This document shows positions 36,905-48,374 of a stretch of DNA of 64,000 nt, piece by piece. Under the pieces are notes generated by a model. It was not told where the DNA came from and did not search any database. It saw only the letters and a program-made list of their open reading frames with translations. The position numbers and the translations under genes were made by a program. Origin of the DNA: Perognathus longimembris pacificus (Eukaryota > Chordata > Mammalia > Rodentia > Heteromyidae); assembly GCF_023159225.1 (NCBI RefSeq), contig NC_063188.1, positions 37,128,021 to 37,192,020 of the forward strand. Direction: 5' to 3'. The first letter of the stretch is position 1. Each line of letters begins with the position of its first letter.

Positions 36905-37130
36905 GACCTGGAGCTGGTGGCTCACACCTGTAATCCTAGCTATTCAGAAAGCTGAGACTTGGAGGATGTTGTTTCAGAAGAAAAGTCCTTAAGACTCCAT
37001 TCTGCAAAATAACCAGCAAAGTGATGGACTGAAAGTATGCTTCAAGTGTACAGCGGGAGACTTCAGTGCTTGTGTGAGGTCTTGAGGACAAGCCCTAGAT
37101 CTGGCACACACACAATAAAGACTTGAATGA
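36905..37130 (+). repeat. Composite SINE
   Basis: GGAGCTGGTGGCTCACACCTGTAATCC head and a shortened, diverged tail ending in CACACAATAAAG. Confidence 0.75.
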
Positions 37131-37566
37131 ATAAGTTTAATTTTTATATCAGCATTAGTATTTTATGGATTGCCAACTGCAGAAAAAGTACCTTTGTATA
37201 ATGTTAATAATACAAACTCTTTTGAGAATATGAGTGAAAAATGTAAATGTTATTACTAAAATAATTATGATCTAATCCTTATGAAGTGTGCTCAAGGAAA
37301 ATTTGTTTCAGAAATTATTTTTAATTAACTAAATGTAGAACAATTAACTACAAATTTATTGTTATCCTTGGAGTAAAGTGAACTAATGTATTAGATATAT
37401 GATTAATTTTTCATAAGGAATCCATTAATTTGAAGGATGCTGTTTTCCAGCCCCAAACTCAAGGTGAGCACTTAAGGCCAGTGCCTTTTAGATCAAGTGG
37501 TGGCTCTGAAAAGAGCCTCTGGGTTTCAATGTTCAGAATGTGCCATAATTCTGCTCATCTATTCTA

Positions 37567-37720
37567 GGTGAACATGGCCACTGCCCTGGTGGCCTTGAAC
37601 GTGGTGAGATTGCCTATGTGCCCAGGCAGCAGGAGGCACACGGCCCTGTGAATCTATGCTGACATGAGGATAGAGCGATTCTTCTGAAGGACCAGGTTCT
37701 GCATTCATACATTCCTGTGG
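37567..37720 (-). pseudogene. H2BW-like histone H2B pseudogene (C-terminal part)
   Basis: On the minus strand one frame reads KNRSILMSA-stop-IHRAVCLLLPGHIGNLT. It aligns with the H2B C-terminal helix block ([25 protein letters not shown]), with a stop codon in place of the conserved Glu. The piece then runs through FKATRAVAMFT to a stop at the end, matching the GTKAVTKYT region. The N-terminal half is not found. X-linked H2BW histones (H2BFWT/H2BFM) lie next to SLC25A53 in human, which supports the call. The homologous nucleotides also match 40865-40970. Confidence 0.65.
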
Positions 37721-37980
37721 TAAAATTTTTTCCAAGGAAAACAATGGATTTTATTGAATGGTTGCATTTAATCATTTTTTCCTACATGGTCATTCTGACA
37801 TTTAAACTCCTTGGTCCTGCTGTCTTAGGAATCAGGGCACAGTTAATTTTGTCATTATGACATTTACCTTTTCCTACCTCTGATTCTCCCAGCACTGTTG
37901 GTGGGATTATGCAGAGATTGGTTGCATGTGATGTGGTTGGAAATAAAGCACAGAAGCTAATATGAAAATAAAACATAGGG

Positions 37981-38183
37981 ACTGGGAATATGGCCTAGTG
38001 GCAAGAGTGCTTGCCTCCCATACATAAAGCCCTGGGTTCAATTCCCCAACACCACATATATAGAAAATGGCCAGAAGTGGCGCTGTGGCTCAAGTGGCAG
38101 AGTGCTAGCCTTGAGCAAAAAGAAGCCAGGGACAGTGCTCAGGCCCTGAGTCCAAGGCCCAGAATTGGCAAAAGAAAAAAAAA
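37981..38183 (+). repeat. IDL SINE
   Basis: Complete; flanked by AAAACATAGG/AAAACATATCC, a probable target-site duplication. Confidence 0.9.
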
Positions 38184-38780
38184 GAAAAGAAAACATATCC
38201 TAGTATACTTTTTTTCATAAGACACCCCCATATACAGATTTCATTAAATGTATGTATGTAAAACAGATAATACAGAAATATCTAAATCAAATTTGCAAGA
38301 AATAATTTGCATTTCAAGCTCCCTAGAGTCTAAAATTACTATTCTAATTCTTTCAGACTGTTCTTTTTTAAACATAAAAGCCTTCATGTGGTCCAAATAT
38401 GCATGGATGTTCGGACTGTCCGATTATTATACCGTCAATCTCAGTTACGACTTGCTCATCCAATCAGAGTTCTGTAGCTTCTAAGCACAGCCATTGGCCA
38501 AGACAGGTTTCTGAGATAGAGCCATTAAGATCATGCCTGAAATTCACTAGAGACACAGGGTGAGTCTTCCTGTGGTTGTAAGTGTGCCTGTTTTGTTTTT
38601 AAAGCATGGTAATTTAAAAATAAGAATTTTCAACTGAGCATGATATATGTCTCTTGCTGCATGCATTAAACTTAGAGGAGGAAGGTCAGAATTTAGGAGA
38701 ACAAAAATTCTGTTTTTCTCAAGTGATTTGAATGTTAATATTCATATTCATGTTTCCTAATATCCACTGTTTTCTTTGAG
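38184..38780. other. Unassigned AT-rich spacer
   Basis: No gene or named repeat recognised. Confidence 0.35.
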
Positions 38781-38800
38781 GCTCAAATCTTTGCATGTTT

Positions 38801-39030
38801 TTTAAAAGCCCTAGGCGAATTTTCTTGGGCCTGGCCACGTGGCTACTGTATATGTTCTTGATACATTGTATATTGTATATATGTTTACCTGACCTAGAGA
38901 AGGGAAAGAAAAACAGGGCATAAGATATCACAAGAAATGTACACACTTCCCAACTATGTAACTGTACCCTTTTTGCACAACACCTTGTCAAAAAAATTTG
39001 TGTTCAATAAATAAATAAATTAAATTTAAA
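38801..39030 (+). mobile_element. 5'-truncated L1, 3'UTR only, with TSD
   Basis: Sense copy of the same L1 3'UTR found antisense at 53.65 and 54.12 kb (shared CCTGGCCACGTGGCTACTG and ACAACACCTTGTCAAAAA stretches), ending in an A-rich tail with AATAAATAAATAAAT. Flanks AAATCTTTGCATGTTT (38785-38800) and AAATCTTTGTATGTTT (39031-39046) are a 16 bp target duplication with one change. Confidence 0.9.
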
Positions 39031-39254
39031 AAATCTTTGTATGTTTATATGCTTTCAAAATAACTGTAGATACTTTTTTCTTACGTTAAATAATTTTTTA
39101 TCATACATACAATGACTTTTCATATAACAACAGGAATAAGTTTTATATGCAAGGATAACTTTGGAACAATATTTGAATATCATAGTAACAAACACTACAT
39201 TTTTAAGCACAAGCATTAACCACAGTACAAATTATACGACTTAGTGTTTTGTTT

Positions 39255-39938
39255 TGTTTTTTTGCCAGTCCTGGGGCTTGAACTCAGGGCCTGAGCACTG
39301 TCCCTGGCTTCTTTTTTTTTTTTTGAAACTTTTTAAAAAAAGTTTATTATCAAACTGATGTACAGAGAGGTTACAGTTTCATACATTAGGCATTGGATAC
39401 ATTTCTTGTACTGTTTGTTACCTCATCCCTCATTCACCCTCCCCCCTTACCCTTTCCCTTTCCCCCATGAGTTGTGCAGTTTATTTACACCAAATAGTTT
39501 TGCAAGTATTGCTTTTGTAGTCTTTTTTTACCCTGTGTCTCTCGATTTTGTTATTCCCTTTCAATATCCTAGTTCTAATACCAGTATACACGGTTTCCAA
39601 TATACTCAGATAAGATACAGAGATAGTGTAGGTACAACCACAGAAAGGGGATACAAGAAGATCATCAATAATAGAAGCTACAGGGCTGGGGATATGGCTT
39701 AGTGGCAAGAGTGCTTGCCTCATATACATGAGGCCCTGGGTTCAATTCCCCAGTACCACATATGCAGAAAATGGCCAGAAGTGGCGCTGTGGCTTCTTTT
39801 TGCTCAAGGCTAGCACTCTACTTTTTGAGCCACGGCGCCACTTCCAGCTTTTTTGTTTATGTGGTGCCGAGGAACCGAACCCAGGGCTTCATGTATACCA
39901 GGCGAGCACTTTACCACTAGGCCATATTCCCAGCCCAC
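39255..39938 (-). repeat. IDL SINE, antisense, split by a composite insertion
   Basis: Outer SINE pieces are 39255-39316 and 39790-39938; the sequence between is a separate insertion. The duplicated TGGCTTCTTTTT at 39305-39316 and 39790-39801 marks the break. Confidence 0.8.
39317..39789 (-). mobile_element. 5'-truncated L1 3' end carrying a SINE piece
   Basis: Reading the minus strand: a partial IDL SINE in opposite orientation (39681-39789), then about 360 bp of L1 3'UTR ending in poly(A) (T run at 39317-39324 on plus). The whole unit is bounded by the TSD, so SINE and L1 part entered together. Confidence 0.65.
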
Positions 39939-39999
39939 GACTTCGTGTTTTTAAAAGAATAATAGGGATTCTCCAGCCTATCTTAAAACTAAGAAATCC

Positions 40000-40800
40000 A
40001 TGTATATGAGAAAGAAAAACAATTAGGGCCATAAAGGAAATAAAGAGAAATGTTACAGTTCCAGTTAAGTCCTGACCACCTTCCTATTTATTTGATGTGT
40101 GGGTAAGAGATAGGTTCTGCTCCAGCTTTGCATTTATGGTTTTAAATCATCATATTTAAAAATTGGTAATCCAACATCTACAAGAAATCACACCTGTGAT
40201 TCATCAACATCCAGGTTGAATCAGAAGGAGGCCCTTACTGCTTGAGCCCAGCAACCTGCCCACACTGTAGGTCAATAGCTGTGGCTGCAAGAGTGCAGAA
40301 CTCAGATTAGTCAAGCAAGCTAAGACTGGAGTCTGGACTATTCTCATTGGAGGTTCCCACTGTCTATGAATAATTGCACACTATGAAAGTCCTTTGTTTA
40401 AAACAACAACAACCGATTATGTGCTTAAAAAATAAGAACCAGATTAATCAGAAAGCAATAAAATAATTTTAAACTCTAGGAAGCTTAAAATATGAATTGC
40501 TTCCTGGAAAATAGTGTAGTTTTTTCTATTATATGATTGTGTCCTCATTCAATGATTTAAATAGTTCTGTATATGGCATATCTAAGGAAAGTTTGACTTG
40601 AATATGAATGATTTTTACATCTGCCTTTGACTTTATCTGTATCCATCTAATAAAAAACACATTGGATAAATTTCACAGACATGTGGCCTAGATTGAGAAT
40701 GAAAAAGATAAATGACATTAGTAATGAGTAGCCTAGAAATATAAGTGGAAGAAATAATCATTCAATAAAACTATTAAATGTAGAATCAATAAACTAATAA
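40000..40800. other. Unassigned AT-rich spacer
   Basis: Nothing recognised apart from simple AT-rich sequence. Confidence 0.35.
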
Positions 40801-40828
40801 CTTTTTATTTTCCTTGGAATAAATGGAA

Positions 40829-41113
40829 CTACAGAAGTGACAACGGTTTAAGAAAAGAATGCTTACTTTTAGCATTCCCGAGTAGTAGGAGATACTCAGC
40901 CCTATGAATCTCTGTAGCGATGACAGTGAAGCAGTTATTCTGGCAGACCAGGATGCTGGCCTTGCTGGTGATATGACCAAAAGACCGAGGCCCCTGGGGA
41001 GTGATAAAAGTGGCCTCACACTTGGTATGGTAGCATATTGATTTCTACTGCTTCTGAGTGGTCAAGTCAGTCTTTTGGGGCTCCTGGGGACCAAAACTCT
41101 GCTCAGAAGACAT
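40829..41113 (-). pseudogene. H2BW-like histone H2B pseudogene
   Basis: A minus-strand frame opens with ATG at 41111-41113 and reads MSSEQSFGPQEPQKTDLTTQ, closely resembling the N-terminus of X-linked testis histones H2BFWT/H2BFM (EEQ...QEPKEANSTT.QKQ pattern). TAG stops it at 41045-41047. The same frame continues and later aligns without gaps to the H2B end block (ITSKASILVC...TVIATEIHRAEYLLLLGN against IAGEASRLAH...[18 protein letters not shown]), then stops at 40829-40831. The middle part, including helix alpha 2, is missing (about 30-40 residues). Broken and probably non-functional. Unlike canonical H2B it has an early stop and no basic N-tail remnant after the break. Confidence 0.75.
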
Positions 41114-41483
41114 TTTAAAGTTTGATTTAGTAAGTATACAGGCAGCTTCCAGACAATGTGACTGCTGAGGGGCTGGACCCATTCATATTAGTAGCATGAC
41201 CTTATGTTATGGGCCAAGTTGATGTTTGACTGTAGGAAGCCTGTCAGTAAGTAAGTCATATTTGTGTACCAATTCCATTGTCCTGTCATACTGTTTGGCA
41301 TAAAGCCATTGTGAGTACTCAATGTCATTGGACAGTTTTTCTGGCATCATAGTGATTAGTCATGGGCATCTTTTGCCCTAGTAGCATCTTCTAGTTTTCA
41401 TCTGGAAAAATAGAATGACATCCACAGAGAACAACAGATGCTTAGACCATATCAACTGATATACCCACACTCCAAGTTTTTTT

Positions 41484-41793
41484 ATTTTTATTTTTTATTT
41501 TTTTTGTTTTACATACTTATTTATTTTAAAGCACAATATATAATTACAAAATATCTGATAAAAATAGTTTGAAATACAATTTTTAAGTTTCAAATGACAT
41601 TTCTAGTTATAATAAATATATACAATATTAGCCATAAAAGCAGTTTTAAAGGTAAATTTCTTTTCTCCTCTCTCTCTCTCTCCCTCTCCTTCCCTCCCTC
41701 CCTCTCTCCCACTCCCTCCTCCTCCTCCTTCCCCACCTCTCTTGCCAGTCCTGGGGCTTGGGACTGAGGGCCTGAGCACTGTCCCTGGCTTCT
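41484..41793 (-). mobile_element. Retroposed insertion: SINE tail plus unique 3' sequence
   Basis: ACTCCAAGTTTTTTT occurs at 41469-41483 and 41794-41808, a 15 bp target duplication. On the minus strand the insert starts inside an IDL tail (AGAAGCCAGGGACAGTGC), passes a purine-rich repeat (41665-41735), then about 180 bp of AT-rich sequence, and ends in an A-rich tail. It looks like an L1-mobilised read-through or processed transcript, not a plain SINE. Confidence 0.6.
41665..41735. repeat. (CT)n/(CCT)n tract
   Basis: Pyrimidine-only CTCTCT/CCCTCC/CCTCCT runs inside the retroposed insertion above. Confidence 0.9.
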
Positions 41794-41989
41794 ACTCCAA
41801 GTTTTTTTAAAGTATCACCAAAACCTATGTTGATATCCTGAATAACACTTCACTATGGGACCATCAGGCATGGCATTAGCCAATGCGTGTTTGAGTCCAT
41901 CATTGGCTTATCAAAAATACCCAACTTTGTGCTGGGTGCTTGTGGATTATGCATGTAGTCTTAGTGACTTGGGTTTTTCTTAATCTATT

Positions 41990-42325
41990 GCATTTCATCA
42001 CATATTTTGGCAATACTGAAAATTGAACTCAGGGCCTCATGCTTGCTAAGATTCTATCATTTGAGTCATACCTAGTTTCAAAGTTGGGTCTCACCTTATG
42101 CCCAAATATCTTCCTACTTGTTTCTCTTAGTACTTGGAATGACAGGCAGGCAACATTGTACCCATACATATTTCTCCAATAGATGGGATATACAGGCATG
42201 CAATACTGTGCCGCTCCATTGAGGGAAATGAAGTCTCAAGGAATTTTATACCTTGGCTAGCCTCAAACCATGATCCTTTTATCTCTGCCTCCTGAGTAGT
42301 GAGGATTATAGACTTGAGCCACTGT
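41990..42325 (-). repeat. Degraded B1/SINE sequence, antisense
   Basis: TTTTGGCAATACTGAAAATTGAACTCAGG begins one copy and TCTGCCTCCTGAGTAGTGAGGATTATAGACTTGAGCC ends another; both are eroded. Confidence 0.55.
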
Positions 42326-42596
42326 GGTCTGAGTCATAACTTTTATGTGTTCAGTTGTACAAGGAGGGTTGTTCATTGTATCATTTCCATAAAGCATAAA
42401 ATGCTCAAAACAGACTCGACCCCTCTGTCACTCACTCTCCCTCCATACTTCTTGAAACAATGTCCACATGCTTTAATGTTCTAGCTCCATACATGTTTAT
42501 AAAGTATCCTGACCATATTCATCCTTTTCATTGGCCCTCCCTTTTCCCTCTCATAGTTATTTATGTTATTTTTATCCTATACTTATTAGAAGTATT

Positions 42597-42660
42597 TCCT
42601 TCCTTCCTTCCTTCCTTCCTTCCTTCCTTCCTTCCTTCCTTTCTTTCTTCTTTTCTTTTT
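42597..42660. repeat. (TTCC)n microsatellite
   Basis: About 11 TTCC units, then TTTC units. Followed at 42701-42735 by (TC)n/(TTTC)n. Confidence 0.95.
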
Positions 42661-42699
42661 TCTTATTTATTGTAAATGTGATGTATAGAGAGGTTTCTT

Positions 42700-42732
<33 letters not shown>

Positions 42733-42734
42733 TC

Positions 42735-42970
42735 TTCACTGGCCCTGGAGCTTGAATGCTGGGCCTGGGCACTGTCCCTGAACTTCTTTTGCTCAAGGCT
42801 AGCACCCTACCACTAGAGCCACAGCATCACTTTCAGCTTTTTCTGAGTATGTTATTGGAGATAAGAGTTTCATGGACTTTTCCTGTGCAGGCTGGCTTTG
42901 CATCACAATACTCAGATCTCAGCCTCCTGAGCAGCTAGGATTATAGGCATGAGCCTCTAGTTCCTGGTGA
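42735..42970 (-). repeat. Composite SINE, antisense
   Basis: CACTGGCCCTGGAGCTTGAATGC to GATTATAGGCATGAGCCTCTAGTTCC. Confidence 0.85.
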
Positions 42971-42974
42971 AGCA

Positions 42975-43735
42975 TTTTCATTTTAATGATCTTTCCTTTT
43001 CTCACTCTCATTCTCCCAGTCACTTTTTAAAAGAATAGAATTGCCTATTAGCATAGTTATGCACAACGTCAAGAAGATCTAAGAATCCAACGGACTTCAT
43101 CTTAGGCCAAGTATTTCAGAGAGCTTCACATATCTAAAAAACTATCAGTCACCTTTTATGATTCACAATATATATTCCATATGAATTTAAAATGATGGTA
43201 ACATGATGAGGTTGGCGGTATATAGACTGAATTAGCATGAAATGGATGCCATGGTACTAAAGCAATTTATTAAAATTTATGTCCTAAGAATTTGTACAGT
43301 AAACATTATCTTCTATAGCTCATAAAAATTCTCTACGTTCTTATTAATTTGGAAGTTGTAACATTGTCCTGAGATCAAGCATATTCTCATAATTCACTCA
43401 TTTTCAGTGCAATACAATGCTATGGGAATACTTAGCCCTATTTTGAGTGATTATTCCATATACAAAAGTCTTTTCTAAATGTTTATCAAGACTTTTCAGT
43501 CATACGTCCAACAAAAGGCTTTTCTTTTTGGCCTTTTGCTTGTGTCATTGGAAAGATAATTGCTTATCATCATCAAACACAATGGACTTTTCTTTGAGGT
43601 TCAGGAACTCATAATAATGTTTTTCTTTTTTAGATTTACTTAGGTAACACAAGCAGATATTAAACATTCACATCGTTTAGCCACTTTTTGAGATTAATAT
43701 GGGCTTTTCTATTCTGGTGTTTGTGATTTAAGCTT
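42975..43735. other. Unassigned AT-rich spacer
   Basis: Nothing recognised; an ID-like antisense fragment follows at 43735-43803 (GAATTCAAGACCTCATACTTGC...CACATTTCCAGCCC). Confidence 0.35.
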
Positions 43736-44324
43736 AGAATTTGAATTCAAGACCTCATACTTGCTAGGCTGGTGCTCTATTCCTGAGCCACATTTCCAGC
43801 CCTTTAAGTTAAATGTGATTTTTACCTTCTGTTTTATTTCTACAAATGGTATTGATAGTTTTCCAACTTTCAGTCATGTTAGCATTCTTAAAATCCCTTC
43901 CTCCTCAGAATTATTGAAGATGTTGCTTAGGTGTCTTTATGGTGAAATTCCTGACAGTATATGGTCACAACAGGTTAGAGCTTTGGATTTGCCTGACTTC
44001 TCTGTTCCTTTGGCCATGTGCATCATTTGCCACCATGTCCTGGGGTCTTCCATTTCTTAGAAGCAGCCAGGACTCAAGGCTTAGCTGAGCCCCCTTTGCA
44101 ACAAGAACTGGACAGAAAGATCTTGGACTGTGCTGTAGGACAAACCAATGATTAGGACATTGTTCTAGATCACTTGATTAGGCTCTTGTTTACCTGTTGT
44201 GGTTTTTTCTGTTTGCAATTGTCTTCACTCATATTTGAGGCAGAGAGTGCAGGCTGTGCTTAACACTGCCTACCCCCACCCCCAACTACATAATAAGAAT
44301 GCCATTCCATGGTGTTGCTTTAAA

Positions 44325-44770
44325 AAATCATTTTATCTTTAAGTCTTTGTACATAGAAGTTACCATTCAACAAAGCAATTCATAAGAACAACACGGAGGC
44401 TGGGAATATGGCCTAGTGTCAAGAGTGCTTGCCCATATACATGAAGCCCTGGGTTCAATTCCCCAGCACCACATACATAGAAAACAGCCAGGAGTGGCGC
44501 TGTGGCTCAGTGGCAGAGTGCTAGCCTTGAGCAAAAAGAAGCCAGAAACAGTGCTCAGGCCCTGAGTTCAAGACCCGGGACTGGCAAAACAAAAACAAAA
44601 AACGTGTCCTGATCAATATCACCCTTTCAACATTCTCAGCTATTCCTCCTAACCCACTCCTTCCCTCAATTTTGTAGGATATACACTGAATTTTGACTGT
44701 ATTCTCCCCTCCCCTGTCGTTGTTCTCTTCATTCATCCATGGTCCTGGACCACTCCAGTTCTGACAAACT
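44325..44770 (-). mobile_element. L1 3'UTR fragment split by a SINE
   Basis: TTTGTACATAGAAGTTACCATTCAACAAAGC on the left and CTGATCAATATCACCCTTTCAAC on the right are contiguous in the related fragment at 48.7 kb. Confidence 0.7.
44397..44602 (+). repeat. IDL SINE inside the L1 fragment
   Basis: Complete copy with a CAAAA-type tail (AAAACAAAAACAAAAAAC). Confidence 0.9.
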
Positions 44771-44824
44771 AGATTTTACTTGAAAAACTCTTGATAATTA
44801 CATTCTGAAGTTGATCACCATTCT

Positions 44825-44945
44825 CACTCCCCTTTTAAATACAGGATCTCACTATGTAGCCTAGGCTGACCACAAGCTCACAATTATTTTGCCTCAGTCT
44901 CTGAAGTGCTAGGATTACAAGTATAGCCCACAATTCCCAGCTTGA
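44825..44945 (-). repeat. B1 element, antisense
   Basis: ACAGGATCTCACTATGTAGCC...GCCTCAGTCTCTGAAGTGCTAGGATTAC is classic rodent B1 in antisense, without an ID-like tail, so it is older than the composite SINEs. Confidence 0.8.
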
Positions 44946-45377
44946 CCATTCTTCATTTCCTCCTTAAGGAGAAGCTGGATACTCCTTCTTCCCAGACACC
45001 ATGCACCACCCTTGCTTGGTTGATGAAGCTCCTCCTCACTTGGGAGAGCTGCTGGTCACTTCTTATGTGTGTCAGATGGGTTAGAAGATCTGATCTATGT
45101 GACTTCTGCTTCTATATAGCTAGGGGACCATATAATTTCTTGACTAACAAATGAGGAGACTTTGGGGAATGAAAAGAGCTCTAAATATAATTGTGTTGAG
45201 ACAAAAATTAAACTTAGATTGTCTGGGTGGAATCCTAAGGAAAAAATCTGGGGACAGAACATGGACATTTCTTCAGGCTTGTAAATTTGCAGAGCACAAA
45301 GTTTGATGGGAAAATTAGAATGCTTTGTTTCCAGTATCATGTTCATTATTTGTTCTCTTTGTTTTATGAAAACAAGT

Positions 45378-45612
45378 GGGAGTCGGGAGCTGGTGGCTCA
45401 CACTTGTAATCCAAAGTACTTAGGAGGCTGAGATCTGAGGATCATGGTTCAAATCCCGACCAGGCAGAAAACTCCATGAGACTTTTATCTCCAATTAACC
45501 ACCCGAAAAACCGGTGCTGTGGCTAAAGGGGTAGAGTGCTAGCCTTGAGCTGAAGAGCTCAGGGACAGCGTCCAGGCCCAGAGTATAAGCCCCACTACTG
45601 ATTAAAAAAAAA
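45378..45612 (+). repeat. Composite SINE
   Basis: GGGAGCTGGTGGCTCACACTTG to CCCCACTACTGATTAAAAAAAAA; a short deletion removes AGAAGTGG at the junction. Confidence 0.85.
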
Positions 45613-45769
45613 CACTGGAGCTGCCAAATTAAAGAAGAGATGCAATATGGTAGGTCTAATGGCTCATGTGAACTAGTGGGACTACACATGGCAGGATAAA
45701 TTAAAGGCATAGTTTCAGAGTCAGACAAGGTTTGGGTTGAAATCTGTGATGCTCCACCTCCTGGATATA

Positions 45770-45910
45770 CTACTTTGTGGGAGGCACTTGACTGCTCAGT
45801 GTCCTCCTCCAGTAAACAAGGGCCTTTCTAGGCTGCTGTGAAGATTCAGAGGAATAATACAAACAGGCTACAGAGTGCATATTCAGCAATTAACAAATGG
45901 TGGCCATACT
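45770..45910 (-). repeat. MIR element, antisense
   Basis: ACTTTGTGGGAGGCACTTGACTG...GCTGTGAAGATTCAGAGGAATAATAC matches the antisense MIR core. Confidence 0.6.
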
Positions 45911-45914
45911 GTTT

Positions 45915-47420
45915 CTTACTTATGTGATTTTCACCTTAAGCAATTGCCAGACAGCTGTGCAGATGTACACTCTCTTGGTGGACTGGGGTCCACCTGTTTG
46001 CTCTACACTGACAGTGTGATAAGGGAAGATGACTTTTCCCTCCTGAGCCTCACTTTATGTTAGTGAAGTTGTACAGATAAGCCTGCTAAGAGTAGTGATG
46101 GAAAGTTGCTAGGGAACAATTGGAGAGTGCCTTGTTGTCTTACTGGCTTTGGGTGTAGCTGACTCAGGGTTTTGCGGTAAGCTGTTCTTCACTCCCATAA
46201 ATCTTCACTTGCCCAGAACTATGGTCTTTCTATCCCAAAAGTACCCATATTCCAAGTCTTGGCTCAAATCATATCTAATTTGTGCCATAATGATTGTTCC
46301 CTCTGTGTGTTTCAGAGCCTACATGAAAAAAATAGGCATACTACGCATTATTTGTAATTAGGATTGCATAAAGGTAGTATGCCACATGTAGCTTCTTCCT
46401 ACTCTCTGGAATTTATGCATTCGTGACAATCATTCAAAAGTGTTCCCTCGCTAATTCTTCATTCAACTGCACATCACAGAAGATCAAAGTTCATCTCATC
46501 CTTCCTCACCTTATGGATTCAATAAATGTCATTCATGTTCTGGTACCATATGTCAAGTACTTTTATTAAGTCCATTATGATTAGATTTCACCCAAAAAGG
46601 AGCATGTGTAAGTAAGCAGGAGTCAACAAAGGAAAAAGTGCATTCTTAGCATAGGTCAAACAAACGTTTCTTGATTTCAAAGGAAACTTTGAAGGTAAAA
46701 TGATCTATCAGAGTCACTGACGTAGGGCTACAATTGGCCTTGCTATAGGATACTTATTGCTGAGAGAGACTGGTGGCCCAAGGCTGATGCAACCAATTAT
46801 AAGTCTGATAGCTGGAACCAAAGTTTGAGAAATTAAAACCACATGCCTTTCCTTGGCATTGGAGCTCTTTCAGAAGCCTAAACCATAGGCAGGCCTGGGA
46901 GTGGGGATTTTTTTAGGATCCACCTAGTGTTAGGTTTCACCATTCTAGCACTAAGTTCCAAGGCAAAGTCTTGTGTTTACTATCTTGTCACACATCCAGT
47001 GAGTGGGCTCGTATATCACATTATGATGCCTGTGATTGGAGGCAGTGTTGATGAAGACAAACCCTTGGCTACATAGGCCAATGACAAGTTATATTGTTCC
47101 TGAATTTCAGAATCTCACAAATCCAAGGACCTATGTTCTATTAATATTATTTTCCTCAAATTAATGTTCCTAATTTTTTATTAAGCACTTGAGGCACCAT
47201 TAGATGCTGATGCTTACTAGGTACTGCTTTTTCTTATGTACTCCCTGAAATGAATAATCAGATGTGTTAACTTCACCCTCAGGTCTTTCATACCAAGCTC
47301 CATTTCCTTTCCCTTCTTAATAGATTTCATTACTGTCAGTAACCCTTGAGCTCTTCCACTCACTCTGAAATGCTATTCTAGTGAATTTTTCATTTTGCTG
47401 TTTTTTTTGTTGTTGTTTGT
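45915..47420. other. Spacer with weak L2-like sequence
   Basis: No gene. A stretch at 46190-46320 weakly resembles L2; the rest is unassigned. Confidence 0.35.
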
Positions 47421-47424
47421 TTTT

Positions 47425-47680
47425 TGGTTTTTGTTTTGCCAGTCCTGGGGCTTGAACTCATGGCTTAGGCACTGTCCCCGAGCTTCTTTGTACTCAAGGG
47501 TAGCACTCTACCACTGGAGCCACAGTACCACTTCCAGGATTTTCTGAGCAGTTTATTGGTGATAAGTGTCTCATTGGCCTTACTGCCCAGGCAGATTTCA
47601 AACCATGATCTTCAGATCTCAGCCTCCTGAGTAGCTAGGATTACAGATGTGAGGCACTGGCATCGGGCTTTGTTGAGTTT
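47425..47680 (-). repeat. Composite SINE, antisense
   Basis: Starts with T/G-rich tail at 47401 and ends CACTGGCATCGGGC. Confidence 0.85.
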
Positions 47681-47727
47681 TTTGGTCACATATGCTATAT
47701 AGTCTTTATTATATTGAGGTATGCTCC

Positions 47728-47955
47728 TTTTTTGTCAGTCGTGGGGCTTGGACTCAGTCTGGGCACTACCCCTGAGCTTTTTTTCCTCAAGGCTAGAGCT
47801 CTACCACTTTGAGTCGCAGCTCCACTTCTGGTTTTCTGGTGGTTAATTGGAGATCAGAGTCTCACAAACTTTCCTGCCTTAGGTTTACATTGAATGGTGA
47901 TCTTCAGATCTCAGCCTCCTGAGTAGCTAGGATTCCAGGCAGTGGCTCTAAGGAT
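47728..47955 (-). repeat. Composite SINE, antisense
   Basis: TTTTGTCAGTCGTGGGGCTTGG to GTAGCTAGGATTCCAGGCAG. Confidence 0.85.
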
Positions 47956-48112
47956 CTTTTTTATTGCTATGTGAATTTATGTTGGTGGCCATCCATTCAT
48001 ATTATGCTTTTCAAAAATTTACCAAAGAGCATAAGTGGTATGCTATCTGACTCTGGATCTTAAGTATGGGTACATTTACATTGGCTTCTGAAGAGGGTTT
48101 GAGTTTTTTTTT

Positions 48113-48322
48113 GTTTGTTTGTTTTTTTGGTCAGTCCTGGGCCTTGGACTCAGGGCCTGAGCACTGTCCCTGGCTTCTTCTCGCTCAAGGCTAGCACTCT
48201 GCCACGTGAGCCACAGCACCGCTTCTGGCCGTTTTTTCTGTATATGTGGTGCTGGGGAATCGAACCTAGGGCCTCGTGTATCCGAGGCAGGCACTCTTGC
48301 CACTAGGCTATATCCCCAGCCC
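48113..48322 (-). repeat. Young IDL SINE, antisense
   Basis: Retains several CpGs and shares TGTATCCGAGGCAGGCACTC with 49052-49270. Flank GGGTTTGAGTTTT occurs before and after as target duplication. Confidence 0.95.
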
Positions 48323-48374
48323 AGGGTTTGAGTTTTATATTTTAAATAAGTTCATTTAAATGGAAAACATTCTT

